Shown here piece after piece: positions 53,659 through 63,289 of a stretch of DNA of 64,000 nucleotides; positions within the stretch are counted from its first letter, which is position 1, and every line of letters starts with the position of its first letter. The DNA comes from Candidatus Moraniibacteriota bacterium (lineage in GTDB: Bacteria > Patescibacteriota > Minisyncoccia > Moranbacterales > UBA2206). The position numbers were made by a program, and so were the translations under genes. The stretch is from assembly GCA_003482885.1 (NCBI GenBank), contig DMXN01000032.1, positions 1,158 to 65,157 on the forward strand. Direction: 5' to 3'. The notes beneath the pieces were generated by a model. The model was not told the origin of the DNA and searched no databases. It saw only the letters and a list, made by a program, of their open reading frames with translations.

Positions 53659-54837
53659 TTATTCTTTCAAGCTATCTATTTTTTTCAAATCAAAAATATT
53701 TTTTATCAGCATTTTTTTCTCAACAGCAAACTCATCAAACAGTTTTTTCTGTTCTTTATTCATTTCTGAATTATACTTCGCTTCAATCAATGTTTTTCTT
53801 TCCGTCAAAAAATCAATTTCATTTTTTTCTCGATAAACATAGCGCGGATTGAGTTTTTTTATTTTCAAATAGACATAATTTTCAAATAAACTGCCCTTAT
53901 CGCGAAAACCGGTAAAATATACGCGGATTCCCAAATCTGCGGCATAGATTTTCTTAGCGGATAATAATCGCTCGTTGGTTTTCCCGAAACGCGACACTAA
54001 AAAAATCAGATATGAATCAGCGAACATTTTCAAATATCTCTTGGCTGAATCTGGAGATATATCCAAAATTTTAGCGATTTTATTGATACTAATAATCTTG
54101 CCGGCTCTTTCCATAAGCAAAAGAAAAAAATCCTTAAGAATCTGCGTGTCTTTCACTCCATAGAAAGCGGCAATATCTTTTTGAATTATATCATCCACTA
54201 ATTCTTTCAAATATTCAGTATTGCCGGTTAAGACATATTCAGGCATTCCGCCGGTTCGCATAAAATCCTCAAAATGGCGTTCCAATAAATGCTTATCAGT
54301 TTTTTTGACTATAATTTTTTTAAATCGCAAATATTCCTCAAAATCCAACGGTAAAACTTCAAGCGCGATATTTCGTCCGGTTAAAAAAGCCTTCTTGCTT
54401 TTCAAAAGCGAAGCACTGGATGAAGAAGCGAAAATTTTAACATTTTGCTGATCATAAATATTTTTAAGCTGCAACTCAAAATCTTTTTGATAAGCGACTT
54501 CGTCCAAAAAAAGATAAACTTTTTTAGAAAAAACGATTTTATGAATTTTTCGATATTCATCGATAATTTCCAAAATATTTTTATTGGCCAAAAGATAATC
54601 ATCCATACTCGCGTAAAAAATCAATTTTGGGTTGATTTTCATTTCAGCTATAAGATAATAAATAAGTTGCTTCATTAAGGTGGTTTTGCCAACACGCCGC
54701 AGTCCGGTCAAGAAAATGATCTGCTTGGTAGCTAAATTATCTTTTAGCGCTTCAAAAATTTGCGGTCTGTCAATAATGTTTTTTAGCTCAAATTCACCTT
54801 CCCACCAAGGATTATAACGATACAATATTTGTTCCAT
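53659..54837 (-). CDS. DUF4143-type AAA ATPase
   Basis: 392 residues. N-terminal P-loop GLRRVGKTT (45-53) and a Walker B-like LFLDEVAYQKDFE near 109-121 mark the ATPase. The C-terminal DUF4143 part has YAADLGIRVYFTGFRDKGSL and YVYREKNEIDFLTERKTLIE AK with the nuclease-like ExxD/K residues. The group is linked with toxin or mobile-element functions, none proven. A 20-base perfect inverted repeat overlaps its promoter (54866-54917). The pseudogene at 14978-15100 is a remnant of the same family. Confidence 0.82.
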   Translation of the reverse strand: MEQILYRYNPWWEGEFELKNIIDRPQIFEALKDNLATKQIIFLTGLRRVGKTTLMKQLIYYLIAEMKINPKLIFYASMDDYLLANKNILEIIDEYRKIHKIVFSKKVYLFLDEVAYQKDFELQLKNIYDQQNVKIFASSSSASLLKSKKAFLTGRNIALEVLPLDFEEYLRFKKIIVKKTDKHLLERHFEDFMRTGGMPEYVLTGNTEYLKELVDDIIQKDIAAFYGVKDTQILKDFFLLLMERAGKIISINKIAKILDISPDSAKRYLKMFADSYLIFLVSRFGKTNERLLSAKKIYAADLGIRVYFTGFRDKGSLFENYVYLKIKKLNPRYVYREKNEIDFLTERKTLIEAKYNSEMNKEQKKLFDEFAVEKKMLIKNIFDLKKIDSLKE

Positions 54838-54863
54838 AAAATCGATTTAGCAATTATACCAGT

Positions 54864-54893
54864 ACTATATGATGGCATCGTATAGTTTGTCAA
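54864..54893 (-). promoter_or_regulatory. Promoter of the DUF4143 ATPase gene
   Basis: On the minus strand TTGACA, 18 bases, TATAGT. One arm of the large inverted repeat occupies the spacer, so a bound protein would block transcription. Confidence 0.7.
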
Positions 54894-54917
54894 GAATCTA
54901 TACGATGCCATCATATA
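54866..54917. repeat. Perfect 20-bp inverted repeat, probable operator
   Basis: TATATGATGGCATCGTATAG at 54866-54885 and its exact reverse complement at 54898-54917 around a 12-base loop. One arm lies between -35 and -10 of the DUF4143 promoter, the other just upstream of the -35. There is no U-tract, so it is not a terminator. Confidence 0.85.
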
Positions 54918-55111
54918 AACAAAAGTAGAAATCTTATATTGGTATCAGCTAATGTTTCCTTTTCTTTTTTCCGACAGCAATCGGAATTGTTTAAAAAAAA
55001 ATTTAAAAAATCTTTTTCCGTTTTGGGCGAAGGGCAGAGGGGTTAGGAGTGAATGCCCAAAATCCAAAACACAATATTTCTTTTCAAACAAACAGGCAAA
55101 AAGGAAGGGGT

Positions 55112-56632
55112 TTAAGGGGAAGGAATTTTTGCCTTTTTGTTTTCGTTCATCAATTTGCTCATTTTTATTTTTGGGTTTATCCCTAATTCAAAACATTTTC
55201 TTGCCCACGATTCGATCTTTTGTTTTAGAATTATAGAATTAATTCCAGATATTTTTTTAGGTAAATTCTTGTTTTGTATAACTAACCAAATGCAGTAATT
55301 TTTAAAATTAGTGTCTACTTTTTTTATATTTGCTTTTTTGCTAATCAGTTCTAATGTGTTATTTGCTTGATCACAGACATAACCTAATTTTTGTGCAGTT
55401 CCAAATTTTACGGCATAAACAGTTTCACCTTTTTTTGAATCCCACGCCTCAATCAGTGTCCCAGCTTTAACTTTAATGATTGAAAAATTTTTATCAGCAT
55501 TTGTATACCCGTGTTTTTTTAGATTTTCATTAAAATCATCTTCTACCCCAGTAATTTCAAGTAAATCATTTTCCACTTCTTCAAGATCAATACTATCTAT
55601 GTATTCGTTTAACTGATCTATGTAATCCTCATTAAATTTCATCCATTTACCTTGTGTTAGAAGTACATTCTGATCATCTATTATGTAATCAATAGATTCC
55701 TTTACGGTTTTTGAGAAAGGCTTTGCATCTTCTTTGATGATGTGAACTCTGATATTTAGGATTTGCTCTTTTGATATAGAATGCGTTAATATAAAAGCCT
55801 TTAATTTGTCGATTGAGAGATCTTCAAATTCACCCGAAGCATAACTGTCTAAGGAAAATTTATATTTTTCTTGTCCAGAGAAAATAAAATCAATTCCAAT
55901 AAGTTCGTGACTATTTGAAGTAAAATCTGTGCCTTCCCTTGCAGAGATAATTTCTTCTACTAATTTATTCTCATACCCTTCTGTTATGGGGGTTGCATCA
56001 AGGATTACAGTTCTTGGTAGTTTAAATAATTCAGGTAACTCATAAGCTTTGATTATTGATTCTAAAAATACCGCCAGTGTTTCTTTTTCGATTATCGGAC
56101 TCAACAATGAAGAAGAGCCAAATTTGCCAGATTTACCAAAATCTTTTATAAAATCTTTCGAAATAGATGATTGTAAATAATCAATAGATTCCCCACTTTC
56201 GATGTCTAGTTGGCTGTTTTTTGTATAGCTCTTTATTTCTTTTTTCTTTTTTCCCGCGAATTTTTTTGACGATTTTTGTCTAATATCTTTCTGGTTTGCA
56301 ATTCTTTTGGCTATATGAATACCGAAATCATGGTCACAAAATTGGCGTAGATAAAAATGTGATTTTCCATAGCTTAATGCGAAACAATATTTTTCATTTT
56401 TCCAAATATAGGCACAATAAAATATTTTATTTTCAGGTTTATCCCCAGTAAAGAAATCTTTATATGTAGTTACCCATGGAATTTGAATCGGATCTATATC
56501 TTTAGAGAAATAAAAATCAGCCTTCCATCCATTTTGTTCGGTGGAGTTAATATTTTTAAGTCCCAATAATTCAAATTTATCTTTTAAATTAGCGACTTTA
56601 TCCTTTGGAATTTTGAATATATTTAGCTTCAT
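55112..56632 (-). CDS. TIGR04141 (DUF6119)-like sporadically distributed protein
   Basis: 506 residues. Opening MKLNIFKIPKDKVANLKDKF and the internal FALSYGKSHFYLRQFCDHDF GIHIAKRIANQ block fit the TIGR04141/DUF6119 family, whose members appear sporadically beside restriction-modification genes. KFAGKKKKEIKSYTKNSQLD precedes a middle domain and the C-terminus ends NENKKAKIPSP. Activity is not known; a nuclease or effector role is possible. It is the last gene of the AlwI-type cassette, 1 base after the methyltransferase stop. Confidence 0.7.
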   Translation of the reverse strand: MKLNIFKIPKDKVANLKDKFELLGLKNINSTEQNGWKADFYFSKDIDPIQIPWVTTYKDFFTGDKPENKIFYCAYIWKNEKYCFALSYGKSHFYLRQFCDHDFGIHIAKRIANQKDIRQKSSKKFAGKKKKEIKSYTKNSQLDIESGESIDYLQSSISKDFIKDFGKSGKFGSSSLLSPIIEKETLAVFLESIIKAYELPELFKLPRTVILDATPITEGYENKLVEEIISAREGTDFTSNSHELIGIDFIFSGQEKYKFSLDSYASGEFEDLSIDKLKAFILTHSISKEQILNIRVHIIKEDAKPFSKTVKESIDYIIDDQNVLLTQGKWMKFNEDYIDQLNEYIDSIDLEEVENDLLEITGVEDDFNENLKKHGYTNADKNFSIIKVKAGTLIEAWDSKKGETVYAVKFGTAQKLGYVCDQANNTLELISKKANIKKVDTNFKNYCIWLVIQNKNLPKKISGINSIILKQKIESWARKCFELGINPKIKMSKLMNENKKAKIPSP

Positions 56633-56633
56633 G

Positions 56634-57416
56634 TTAAATGTTTGGCGTTAATCTTTTTTTAGCAATCCCTACATATTGCTTTTCTTTTTCAATCCCAATC
56701 CAATCCCGACCAAATTTTTTAGCTACAAAAGCTGTAGTTCCGCTTCCTAAGAATGGATCCAAAATAATGTCGCCCTTGCTGGAGCTTGCTAAAATTATTC
56801 TTTTTAGCATTTCTTCTGGTTTTTGAGTTGGATGCAACGCCTTACCGTCTTTGCCTCGTACTCTTTCTTTGCCTTGAACTAATGGTAATTCCCAAAAGTC
56901 ACGCATTTGTTTTTCGGTTCCATCTTTTTGTTTTTCAGGATTTATTTCTTTAATTTTTTTATAATTAAAAGTCCAGCCACTACCTTTGACAGCCCAGATT
57001 ACAAATTCTGTTGCGTGAGTAAACACCCTCCTTGTCATATTCGGCATGGCGTTCGTTTTATACCAAGTAATGATGTTATTTACTTTGAAATCAAGCTGTT
57101 TTAGTACAATCATTACTTCTCCAATGTTGTGATAACTGCATGCGATGTAGATTGATCCTGTGTCTTTTAAAACTTTGTGGCAAGCTCCGATCCATTTTCT
57201 TGTAAACTGTAAATATTCAGGCGCTGTCATTTTGTCCCAATGTTCATTTACCATATACCAATCTCCACCAGTTTTGCTACCTTGCCATTTTAAACCATTG
57301 CCAGATAAATTATATGGAGGATCAGCAAAGACAAGATCAATAGAACTCTTATCAATCTTTGTATTGAGTATGCTTATGCAATCGTCGTTGTAGATAATAT
57401 TTTTTTTCATACTCAT
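56634..57416 (-). CDS. Site-specific DNA methyltransferase (N6 type, second of the cassette)
   Basis: 260 residues. Catalytic motif first: LVFADPPYNLSGNG (DPPYNL at 32-37), with SAM-binding DPFLGSGTTAFVAKKFGRDW near 219 and IGIEKE following, the beta-type order of N6-adenine methyltransferases. KDGTEKQMRDFWELP and ALHPTQKPEEMLKRI are conserved. An asymmetric site such as GGATC needs one methyltransferase per strand; the RadC fusion gene supplies the second. It is 3 bases after the AlwI-like gene. Confidence 0.88.
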   Translation of the reverse strand: MSMKKNIIYNDDCISILNTKIDKSSIDLVFADPPYNLSGNGLKWQGSKTGGDWYMVNEHWDKMTAPEYLQFTRKWIGACHKVLKDTGSIYIACSYHNIGEVMIVLKQLDFKVNNIITWYKTNAMPNMTRRVFTHATEFVIWAVKGSGWTFNYKKIKEINPEKQKDGTEKQMRDFWELPLVQGKERVRGKDGKALHPTQKPEEMLKRIILASSSKGDIILDPFLGSGTTAFVAKKFGRDWIGIEKEKQYVGIAKKRLTPNI

Positions 57417-57419
57417 AGG

Positions 57420-59237
57420 TTAAAAATTTAGACTTTTTTGCCATGACGAAATGGCATTTGGGATATTCCTAAGCCAGCCATCTGAATCGCTAAAAGAATT
57501 TGATGAATTGATTATTTCATCGTATAGGCGAGCAATTTCGCTATGTTTTAAAAATTTATTCTCTGTTTTTATCTGTACGAGTACTTTCAAAAGAGACACG
57601 AAATTGTTTATTGATAAAGGAATTATTTTTTGTTTATTACCCTCGTATTCATATTTTATGGCCGTCCAAAAGGTATTTATAGTATCTCTGTGCATTTGGG
57701 GAGCAATAAACAAGCAATATGTAGTTTTGTCACTATGTTTATTTTCAAAATCTCTTAAATGTCTCATCACTGGTTGCCCCTCGTTATACCACTGATCTCT
57801 GCCCGTTAGCATTGTTGCCTCACAAATAGCATTAAAACTTTGATAAAAACACTCAATATCTGGCGTGTTTGCTGGTGCTGTAAATGTTGGTTCGTTATCA
57901 TCGCCGACTGGATAGTTTGGCTGTATTTTTAATGCATCGTTCAGGGCATTCAGACCCAATGATGATAACTTTTCAAGCAGTATTGGTCTGTCTTCAGATT
58001 CAAAAATATTTTCAAATTCTTGAATGTAGGATTTAATTTGTTCTGTGTCTTGTGACTTTTGATGATTTTGTTTGTCTTGTAGCTCTCTTCGATAGTTTCG
58101 CAGTTCATTGATAAATTTTTTCAATCTATCTTCATCTAGTTTTTGATAATCCAAAAATACTTTTGGCGTTATCCTCGTTTCTCGTTCAAATAACTTTATA
58201 TCTTCAAGCAATTTTATGGCAATTTCAATAAGCTTTTCTTTAGTTTCCCATGGTAATTTTGGCTCAGAGATGTCAGAAATATAGTCTAAGTATTTCTCTT
58301 TTGATTCAAATGTCTTTGATTGAGCATTATCAAAATCCAACAAAGCATCAATTTCAACCGATCTTCTCGGCTCCAGATCAATATAAAAACCACCACCCCG
58401 TATATAAATATAGCGAGTTAGGCGGAAGTATCTGATAGCGTTGTCTCCATAGTCTTTGAGATTTTTTAGTAGCTTTTGAATTTCTGTAGTATTTGGTTTT
58501 CCAATAAATTCCCGTGCGAAAGTTTTTTTATATTTGTCTCGGATTGTTTTTTGTTCCTGCTTCGGTTTGTCTTTAAGGTCTTTTCGTAATGCGATAATTT
58601 TTTCAGAATAAATTTCTATATCTTCATAATTAACAAGGGTTGGACAAAATAAAGAAAATTCTTCCTTACTTATTCCTTTTTCTTTTTCTCCTGATTTCCT
58701 AGATTTTTTATTTACTTCCCGAATAAGATGAAGCACGCCGACAAATGGTTCTATGTTGTATCCATCTTCAAGTTTATAGTCATCACTATCAGGGTTTGGG
58801 ATTTGCCACTTGATAAAACTTCTAAAGAATATTTCACCAAGATCAAAATCGTCTTTTAGAAATAGTTTTCCTAAGCTGGTTATACAGATTTTTTCATCTT
58901 TAATGACAGCAAGCCCAAATTTTTTAAGAGGGTTTATTGATTGCCGCCCTCTCATTGAAGGATCTTTATAGTTTTTAGCATTAAAAATCGTTTCGGCTTG
59001 TTCAAAGGTAATTGTTTTTGTTTGATCGTCAATTAAATCAATTTGTTCATAAGATAATCCATTGTAAAATTGGTTGCTTCCATAGCCGTAAACCCTTTCT
59101 TTTATCAAAAGAATTTGATATTTTCTCTGACTTTCTAAATCCCACTTACAATTTTCAAGCTGTTTTAAAACAATTAAAAAATCTCTCAATCTTTCAGGAT
59201 TTCTTAGTGTTGTAGTAATTGACCAAGGTTTTTTCAT
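57420..59237 (-). CDS. AlwI-family type II restriction endonuclease
   Basis: 605 residues. Opening MKKPWSITTTLRNPERLRDF LIVLKQLENCKWD with YQILLIKERVYG matches the AlwI family (GGATC-type, cut outside the site). RRSVEIDALLDFD is a conserved inner segment, and TAPANTPDIECFYQSFNAIC EATMLTGRDQW part of the nuclease half. Context: two methyltransferase genes and TIGR04141, all within a few bases, form one transcript. The recognition sequence is inferred from the family. Confidence 0.82.
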   Translation of the reverse strand: MKKPWSITTTLRNPERLRDFLIVLKQLENCKWDLESQRKYQILLIKERVYGYGSNQFYNGLSYEQIDLIDDQTKTITFEQAETIFNAKNYKDPSMRGRQSINPLKKFGLAVIKDEKICITSLGKLFLKDDFDLGEIFFRSFIKWQIPNPDSDDYKLEDGYNIEPFVGVLHLIREVNKKSRKSGEKEKGISKEEFSLFCPTLVNYEDIEIYSEKIIALRKDLKDKPKQEQKTIRDKYKKTFAREFIGKPNTTEIQKLLKNLKDYGDNAIRYFRLTRYIYIRGGGFYIDLEPRRSVEIDALLDFDNAQSKTFESKEKYLDYISDISEPKLPWETKEKLIEIAIKLLEDIKLFERETRITPKVFLDYQKLDEDRLKKFINELRNYRRELQDKQNHQKSQDTEQIKSYIQEFENIFESEDRPILLEKLSSLGLNALNDALKIQPNYPVGDDNEPTFTAPANTPDIECFYQSFNAICEATMLTGRDQWYNEGQPVMRHLRDFENKHSDKTTYCLFIAPQMHRDTINTFWTAIKYEYEGNKQKIIPLSINNFVSLLKVLVQIKTENKFLKHSEIARLYDEIINSSNSFSDSDGWLRNIPNAISSWQKSLNF

Positions 59238-59239
59238 AA

Positions 59240-61048
59240 TTATTTTGTTACATTACAATAAAAAATTCGTTCGGCGTTTCCATCGCCATTGCTTTTCCCA
59301 GCAGTGAACGCCTTATAATCTCTTTCAAAAATTTCTACTTCACCTTTGTTTTTTAATATTCGTAAAATATCATTGTCGTTTATTCTAGCATTTGAGCGCC
59401 CATCTTTTGAATCCCCAGTATTATTATAAGACAATAATATATGTTTACAATTTACATTTTTAATTAAGTCCTCAAATGCCTGTGTAGCATTTTTAAGGCA
59501 ATAGGAGCTTTTTATGTGGGAGCGATCCATTTTTTTTGCTACTCCTTCAACATTAGGTTTTTTCCATTCAGCTAAATTTTCCAGTAAATGATAGGCATCT
59601 GAATATTGACGCGAGTTATAGGGCGGATCTATGTATAAAACATCGCAAACAATTTTTCTAATCAAGATATTTGCGTCTTCTTTGTAAATATCGTTATTTC
59701 CGTTATTTAAGTGGTCAATATCTGGGGCTAAAAGTTTTACTGGCTGTAGCATGTCTAAATCTTTACGAAAAGCGTCATAATGTCCGACGGTATTTGCAAC
59801 CTTGTCAACGGCATAAATTAAGGAACAGATGAGAATGTTTTTTTCTTCTTCCGTTTCGGCAATTCTTTCTATTTCTTCACGGATTGCCCCAATCTTTCTA
59901 GCATTTTCTAGTGAAAAATAAGTATTACCAAAGTATTTTGAAAAATAATTATCTTGATCAGTTTTCAAATTATTGAGAATATCAATTTTATCCGCAATGT
60001 TCTGAATAGGTGAATTTGTACCAAGAAACGTTTTTAGACAAACATAATTTGTAAAAAGGAAATCATTAGAAATAATTTTTATTTCTGGTTTATTAAATCT
60101 TTCTCCGACAACACCTGTCCCTGCGAAAATATCACAAAATGATTTTATTCCGTTGCATTTTTCTGCGACAATATCTTCAATAAATCCGAGCAGTTTATAT
60201 TTATTACCTAAGTATCTTCTATTTTGCAATTGGAAGGTATTGTTTTGAGTTTTTGAAAAGTGAAAATAGGGTTTGTCAATTTTTTGTATGGTCGTTACCT
60301 CGTAGGCTAGTTTTTCAATTTCAAGTAAGGCGAAAAGAGTACCCTGTATTCCGTCAGCGACATAATCAAACCCCTCTTTTTTCTTTTTTAACTTTTCGTA
60401 AAAACTATAATGATTATTTTCAGAAACAATAATGAAATCAATAACGGGAATACCCATTATTTCTCCCGCTTGTGCAATTTTTTCAACAACTTCAATATCT
60501 TTTTCGCTTGGCGAAGAATCACCTGAAGGGTGATTGTGAATTAGAATAACGCTGGCGGCGTTTAATTCCGTAGCTGGGTAGAAAATTTCTCTTGGGTGTA
60601 GTAATGCCTTATCTAATAGTCCGATGCTAACGACTTCCTTTTTGAGTAGGGAATTTCTAGCATTAAGATACAAACAGACCAGATGTTCTTTTTTCTTATC
60701 CCTTAAATCGTAAGTAAGAGACAGAACATCTTGGGAATTTTTGATAATAATCTCGTTTGATTTTTCATCCGCATAAAATCTTTTTACCAACGAAATTGCG
60801 GAAGTAATTTGTAGTGCTTTAGCTTGACCAATACCCGAAATCTCTAAAAGATCATCAACGGTTATATTCAAAAAGTTTTTACCGAATTTTTTAATAATAC
60901 TCTCCGAAAGTTGCCTAACATTTTTACCTTTTATACCACTGCCTAAAAGAATCGCCAAAAGATCACTTTTTGAAAGTGCGTCAGCCCCTTTTTTTAGAAA
61001 TTTTTCTCTCGGGCGATCAATTTTTGGTATATCCTTAATTTTTGGCAT
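59240..61048 (-). CDS. RadC (JAB/MPN) domain fused to a D12-class DNA methyltransferase
   Basis: 602 residues. Residues 1-225 are a complete RadC: helix-hairpin-helix (LLEISGIGQAKALQITSAIS) and JAB/MPN domain with Glu121 and HNHPSGDSSPSEKD (171-184, the metal site). After a linker, QNRRYLGNKYKLLGFIEDIV and CDIFAGTGVVGERF (306-312, SAM site) and YIDPPYNSRQYSDAYHLLEN (about 468) form a D12-class N6-adenine methyltransferase ending ERIFYCNVTK. It opens the restriction cassette and is transcribed from a sigma70-like promoter. The RadC part may recruit the enzyme to DNA ends or act as a deubiquitinase-like peptidase (unknown). Confidence 0.87.
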   Translation of the reverse strand: MPKIKDIPKIDRPREKFLKKGADALSKSDLLAILLGSGIKGKNVRQLSESIIKKFGKNFLNITVDDLLEISGIGQAKALQITSAISLVKRFYADEKSNEIIIKNSQDVLSLTYDLRDKKKEHLVCLYLNARNSLLKKEVVSIGLLDKALLHPREIFYPATELNAASVILIHNHPSGDSSPSEKDIEVVEKIAQAGEIMGIPVIDFIIVSENNHYSFYEKLKKKKEGFDYVADGIQGTLFALLEIEKLAYEVTTIQKIDKPYFHFSKTQNNTFQLQNRRYLGNKYKLLGFIEDIVAEKCNGIKSFCDIFAGTGVVGERFNKPEIKIISNDFLFTNYVCLKTFLGTNSPIQNIADKIDILNNLKTDQDNYFSKYFGNTYFSLENARKIGAIREEIERIAETEEEKNILICSLIYAVDKVANTVGHYDAFRKDLDMLQPVKLLAPDIDHLNNGNNDIYKEDANILIRKIVCDVLYIDPPYNSRQYSDAYHLLENLAEWKKPNVEGVAKKMDRSHIKSSYCLKNATQAFEDLIKNVNCKHILLSYNNTGDSKDGRSNARINDNDILRILKNKGEVEIFERDYKAFTAGKSNGDGNAERIFYCNVTK

Positions 61049-61123
61049 AAATTATTTTCGTAGCGGAGAGGCGAAAACACCTTTTTGATTTGCCATAAAG
61101 TTATAATTTATTTTTACCTCTTC

Positions 61124-61152
61124 ATTCTACCATTTTTAAATCTTCATGCCAA
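61124..61152 (-). promoter_or_regulatory. Promoter of the AlwI-type cassette
   Basis: On the minus strand TTGGCA, 17 bases, TAGAAT, about 76 bases upstream of the RadC-fusion start; it begins right after the recA terminator. Confidence 0.6.
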
Positions 61153-61160
61153 CGCAAAAA

Positions 61161-61180
61161 AGCCCTGCGGAAGCAGGGCT
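61161..61180 (-). terminator. Terminator after recA
   Basis: AGCCCTGC and GCAGGGCT around a 4-base loop, followed on the minus strand by TTTTTTGCG; 22 bases after the recA stop at 61203. Confidence 0.9.
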
Positions 61181-61202
61181 TTTAAAAAAATGGAAATATT
61201 AC

Positions 61203-62249
61203 CTACGCTTTTTCATCCACTTCTTCAACCTCGCCTGTCGCGTCGTTTTCCAACTCTTTCACTCTCTTAAAGATGCCTTTGGCGATTTCGGCTTGTATTT
61301 TTGGATTGCTTTTCAAGAAAGCTTTCGCCGGTTCGCGTCCGACTCCCAATTTGATTTCTCCCAAAGAATAGGAATTGCCTTTTTTGGTTACGACTTCATA
61401 TTTTACGCCGGTGTCCAAAATATCGCCCGCGGCGGAAATTCCTTCATTGTACATAATATCAAATTCCGCCGTGCGAAAGGGTGGCGCCACTTTATTTTTC
61501 ACGATTTTTACTTTTGTTCGATTGCCCACAATATCTTCGCCTTTTTTAATTTGCGCCGAGCGGCGCACTTCAATTCGCACCGAAGCGTAAAATTTCAACG
61601 CGTTTCCTCCCGTCGTTGTTTCCGGATTGCCGAATACTACGCCGATTTTCATTCGGATTTGATTGATAAAAATCACCGTGCAATTAGAACGGGAAATAAC
61701 CGCAGTTAATTTTCGCAAAGCTTGCGACATCAATCTAGCTTGCCGGCCCATATGCGAATCGCCCATATCGCCTTCGATTTCCGCTTTCGGTACCAACGCC
61801 GCGACACTGTCCACTACAACTATATCAATTGAATTAGAGCTTACCAACGCTTCCACAATATCCAAAGCCTGTTCGCCATTGTCCGGCTGGGAAATTAAAA
61901 GATTATTTATATTCACGCCGATTCTTTTGGCGTATTCCGGATCAAGCGCGTGTTCCGCATCGATAAACGCCGCCGTTCCTCCGGCTTTTTGCGTATTAGC
62001 TATAATGTGCAAAGTTAAAGTTGTTTTTCCCGAAGATTCCGGTCCGTAAATTTCCACTACCCGTCCTCTCGGAATTCCACCGATGCCCAAAGCCAAATCC
62101 AAAGAAATCGAACCGGAGGGAATCGATGCCACATCCACATGTTTAATATCACCCAACTTCATAATCACGCCGTCTCCGAATTTTTCTCTAATCTCGGAAA
62201 CAACATTGTCCACACCCTTGTTTTTCTCGTCTTTCTTTTCATCTTTCAT
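61203..62249 (-). CDS. recA: Recombinase RecA
   Basis: 348 residues from the ATG at 62249 ([20 protein letters not shown]). [20 protein letters not shown] is Walker A, with [20 protein letters not shown] and [18 protein letters not shown] loop (here [13 protein letters not shown]) and the DNA-binding [20 protein letters not shown]. It drives strand exchange and triggers LexA cleavage; lexA is in this window. It follows the RodZ-like gene by 22 bases and ends at a clear terminator. Confidence 0.97.
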   Translation of the reverse strand: MKDEKKDEKNKGVDNVVSEIREKFGDGVIMKLGDIKHVDVASIPSGSISLDLALGIGGIPRGRVVEIYGPESSGKTTLTLHIIANTQKAGGTAAFIDAEHALDPEYAKRIGVNINNLLISQPDNGEQALDIVEALVSSNSIDIVVVDSVAALVPKAEIEGDMGDSHMGRQARLMSQALRKLTAVISRSNCTVIFINQIRMKIGVVFGNPETTTGGNALKFYASVRIEVRRSAQIKKGEDIVGNRTKVKIVKNKVAPPFRTAEFDIMYNEGISAAGDILDTGVKYEVVTKKGNSYSLGEIKLGVGREPAKAFLKSNPKIQAEIAKGIFKRVKELENDATGEVEEVDEKA

Positions 62250-62271
62250 AATGATTTTATCAATTAGTTTG

Positions 62272-63279
62272 TTAATTATTTTCAAAAACAACTCCCTTCA
62301 CCGCCCCATCGCTATCTCCCAATACTCCCATGTCTTTTCCGTTTAGTTTTATATGCGTCACATTGGCTCTTCCGGAACTGATTACAATTTTATCATAGGC
62401 GCTGAAATTTTGCACAGCCCCCGCTAAAACCGTCCCGCTAAAAATCAAATTTCCATCCGCTTCCACGCTAATCCAAACCGAACCAGAATCGATGGTTAAT
62501 TCAATTTGCATCGTTTGTTCATTGACCTCCGGCATATTTTGAGCCAATATTTCATTCGACGCCGAGGAGCCATCTGCATCAATATTTTCTTGCGCTAATT
62601 TCGCCTGAACCGTGATATTTTCCACCGCCTCTTTTTGAAATCTATTAACCGCCTTGATTTTAATCACATTTATTCCGTCTTGCAAAGCAACATTTTCCTT
62701 AAATCCCCCTTCATCATCCGTCAATATCGACTGCTCGTTGACAAATACGCGTGCGTCTTTATCCGTTTTTCCTTCCAATAATACTGAATCTCCTTGCGCT
62801 TCTGAATTTGTTTCAGGATTAAAAATAATCAAACGGGGAACATTGGTAAGTACTCCGGCTTGGCGATAAAGATACAAAAAGGTCGCCAAAACAACAAAAA
62901 TTGAAAAAGCTAACGCAAATTTTTGCGGCGTGAAAATAAACGAGGAAATATTAATCGGCTTGATTTTCGAATCTTCCTTGGCGGGATTCTTGCTTTTTTT
63001 TAAATTTTTATTGATGCCCTTTTCTTTCTCGTAAAGCCTGATTAAATTTCGTTCATCCACTCCCATGAAATCACCGTAGCTTTTCAAGAATCCCCGCACA
63101 TAAACATCCGCCGGCAATTCGTCATATTTGCCTTCTTCCAAACATTCCAAATATTCCACACGGATTCTAGTAACGCGGGAAACCTCATTCAACGCGATTC
63201 TTTTGTCGGAACGCAATTTTTTTAATTTTTCTCCCAATGTAAGCGTTCCAACTTTTTTTTTTGTAAAACCATTTGCCAT
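62272..63279 (-). CDS. RodZ-like helix-turn-helix membrane protein
   Basis: 335 residues. N-terminal HTH_25-like domain ([54 protein letters not shown]), one membrane helix (about 115-135, [20 protein letters not shown]), then an extracytoplasmic domain with a DUF4115-like end ([20 protein letters not shown]). RodZ links MreB to the envelope and shapes the cell; no mreB is visible here. It sits between ftsK and recA in a run of close genes. Confidence 0.85.
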   Translation of the reverse strand: MANGFTKKKVGTLTLGEKLKKLRSDKRIALNEVSRVTRIRVEYLECLEEGKYDELPADVYVRGFLKSYGDFMGVDERNLIRLYEKEKGINKNLKKSKNPAKEDSKIKPINISSFIFTPQKFALAFSIFVVLATFLYLYRQAGVLTNVPRLIIFNPETNSEAQGDSVLLEGKTDKDARVFVNEQSILTDDEGGFKENVALQDGINVIKIKAVNRFQKEAVENITVQAKLAQENIDADGSSASNEILAQNMPEVNEQTMQIELTIDSGSVWISVEADGNLIFSGTVLAGAVQNFSAYDKIVISSGRANVTHIKLNGKDMGVLGDSDGAVKGVVFENN

Positions 63280-63289
63280 ACCCTACGAA

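Noticed and set aside
54952..55236. A plus-strand frame of 94 codons
   Set aside because: Low-complexity Phe/Lys/Leu-rich sequence that overlaps the end of the TIGR04141-like gene; no ribosome-binding site.
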